From: Baffinella frigidus
Lineage: Eukaryota > Cryptophyceae > Cryptomonadales > Baffinellaceae
Direction: 5' to 3'
Assembly (NCBI GenBank): GCA_026770585.1
Contig: MU646337.1
Location: forward strand, 384,493-395,759
Length of the DNA stretch: 11,267 nucleotides
The notes beneath the pieces were generated by a model. That model did no database searches, was not told where the DNA came from, and worked only from the letters and a program-made list of their open reading frames with translations. How positions within the stretch are numbered: position 1 is the first letter of the stretch; every line of letters begins with the position of its first letter. Below, piece by piece: positions 10,282-11,267 of the stretch. The position numbers and the translations under genes are program-made.

Positions 10282-10417
10282 GTAACCCCCGAAACGACGC
10301 GATTTTCACGTCCATCTGAAGTTTGAATGCTATCTTAGGCATGGGTTTGATGACAAAATTGCAACCCCCACCCATAACATTTCGCAAGACGACATTGGTT
10401 TTCGGTGTTTTTTTTCC

Positions 10418-10481
10418 GGCGCTAGCGTTTTCTTCGCACAGGGACATCCTGGCGGTTGGACGCGACTGCGGGACTATCTTG
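10418..10481 (+). pseudogene. WD40 exon, copy 3 (decayed)
   Basis: Reads L-A-F-S-S-H-R-D-I-L-A-V-G-R-D-C-G-T-I-L to TCTTG|GTAACCCCC. P-D-G has become S-H-R and the last Ser is Leu, so constraint is lost. It shares the downstream GTAACCCCCGA with copy 2, so the unit includes the start of the intron. Confidence 0.6.
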
Positions 10482-10546
10482 GTAACCCCCGATGATACCC
10501 CCACACAGCGGGCCATGCAGGGGAAATCTGCTTAACATCGAGCGAC

Positions 10547-10589
10547 TTCAGTGTACCTCGTTTCTTTACATTCAGTGTACCTCGTTTCT
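10547..10589 (+). repeat. 24-bp tandem repeat TTCAGTGTACCTCGTTTCT
   Basis: Two perfect 19-bp copies at 10547-10565 and 10571-10589. Confidence 0.85.
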
Positions 10590-10630
10590 AAAGTTGACAG
10601 ATTTGTGGGTGAATTGACTTTTACAAAATA

Positions 10631-10663
10631 TCCGCCCTGGCAGTGTATTGGACTACTATCTCG
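10631..10663 (+). pseudogene. WD40 exon, copy 4 (remnant)
   Basis: TCCGCCCTGGCAG, then ACTACTATCTCGGTGATCCC. Only the edge residues A-L-A and T-I-S plus the donor survive; the middle is deleted. Confidence 0.4.
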
Positions 10664-10762
10664 GTGATCCCCGATGCCCCTTTTTTGTACTGCAGTTTCT
10701 TCTCTGAAATGTGACTTTTTCCCAGAAGCGGGGACCCCCCCCCTCGACCCGGCCAGCAGCTA

Positions 10763-10858
10763 AACCCTAAACTCTCAGCCCTAAACCCTTAACCCCCATG
10801 AACCCTGAACACTGACACCGAGACGCTACACCCCAAACCCTAAACCCCAATCCGTACA
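10763..10858 (+). repeat. Degenerate telomere-like array
   Basis: CCCTAAA, CCCTGAA and CCCCAAA units with CACTGACACCGAGACG in the middle, ending ACATCAG|GTG. Confidence 0.8.
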
Positions 10859-10883
10859 TCAGGTGTTTCACGCAGCTGACTCA

Positions 10884-11104
10884 TACAAACCGCTCCCAGA
10901 CCTGAAACGCCACCAACTCGCGGTACCACCCCACTCGAGACGGACCAACTCCTCTATTTAAATGTCAGTTGTAGGCGCATGCCCAGGTTTGTTCGAGAGT
11001 TGGTCACGTCCCCTCCGCTTAAAGCGAAGGGGACGTGACCATGTCCCGCAAGACTCCTCCTACAAACCGCTTCCCGACCTGAAACGCCACTAACTCGCGG
11101 TACC
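10884..11104 (+). repeat. 177-bp duplication flanking a hairpin element
   Basis: TACAAACCGCTYCC, GACCTGAAACGCCAC and AACTCGCGGTACC occur at 10884-10927 and 11061-11104, about 44 bp each. Between them, 11002-11040 is a near-perfect hairpin with GGTCACGTCCCCT arms around CCGCTTAAAGCG, the same GTCACGT inner palindrome as the other foldback elements. The flanks could be a very long target duplication or, more likely, a tandem unit carrying the element. Confidence 0.75.
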
Positions 11105-11125
11105 TCCCTTTAAACCATAAACCCT

Positions 11126-11175
11126 AAAAGATCACACCACGGCGCGTGGGCCGCCATCAGGGTGTGGAACGCACC
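11126..11175 (+). CDS. Possible WD40-like exon edge
   Basis: An open stretch reading H-H-G-A-W-A-A-I-R-V-W-N-A. I-R-V-W-N-A resembles the closing strand of a WD40 blade, and the upstream WD40 exon lacks that strand. But read straight through it has no good left boundary, and if CCATCAG| is used as acceptor the frame from the 9962-10115 exon would not give V-W-N-A. Weak call. Confidence 0.25.
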
Positions 11176-11267
11176 CCAAACCCCAAACCCCAAACCCCAA
11201 ACCCCAAACCCCAAACCCCAAACCCCAAACCCCAAACCCCAAACCCCAAACCCCAAACCCCAAACCC
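11173..11267 (+). repeat. Pure CCCCAAA heptamer array at the window end
   Basis: About 13 perfect CCCCAAA units without a single change, running off the window. Such purity implies recent expansion or homogenisation. Confidence 0.95.

Overview
The window looks like nuclear DNA of an intron-rich eukaryote, most likely a protist or alga with plant-type (TTTAGGG) telomeres. The reasons are: no long continuous gene on either strand; many short coding islands of about 45-155 bp bounded by AG| and |GT; tens of arrays of telomere-like heptamers (CCCTAAA and one-base variants); and many small non-autonomous foldback elements. A chromerid or dinoflagellate-like alveolate would fit, but that is a guess from repeat style. 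There is no rRNA, tRNA, CRISPR, prokaryotic operon or recognisable transposase.

Layout. 1-330: G-rich then C-rich heptamer arrays. 335-1970: the 3' end of a first gene (gene A) on the + strand. A small exon (335-387) is followed by an 830-nt intron with two foldback elements, then by four copies of the terminal exon (1221-1970), each separated by other sequence. 1971-7600: the best-supported gene (gene B), also on the + strand. Its exons are about 2845-2934, 3580-3669, 4397-4481, 5383-5465, 6201-6303, 6617-6685 and 7501-7576. Taken in order, all six junctions join in frame (phases 2/2, 2/0, 0/2, 2/0, 0/0 and 0 respectively). Nearly every exon also has one to five full or partial extra copies in the neighbouring introns, and three copies of one exon differ only by synonymous codon changes. 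7749-8300: further copies of the last, lysine/glutamate-rich exon. 8420-9550: microsatellite, 18-bp minisatellite, two foldback elements and an AT-rich island with a 47-codon ORF. 9550-9980: a tandem array and AT-rich repeats. 9962-10663: a WD40-repeat exon followed by progressively decayed copies. 10763-11267: heptamers, a 177-bp duplication around a hairpin, a possible WD40-like exon edge and a pure CCCCAAA array.

How it works together (inference). Genes A and B appear to be paralogous: the exon 335-387 joined to the terminal exon aligns with the single exon 5383-5465 (shared K-L-R-x-A-G, D, L-I, P-A-P). The introns are largely telomere-like heptamers, and several 3' splice sites lie directly at the edge of an array (AAACCAG|, CACCAG|, CAACCAG|). 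I did not recognise the function of A or B. Only the WD40 exon can be placed in a known family.
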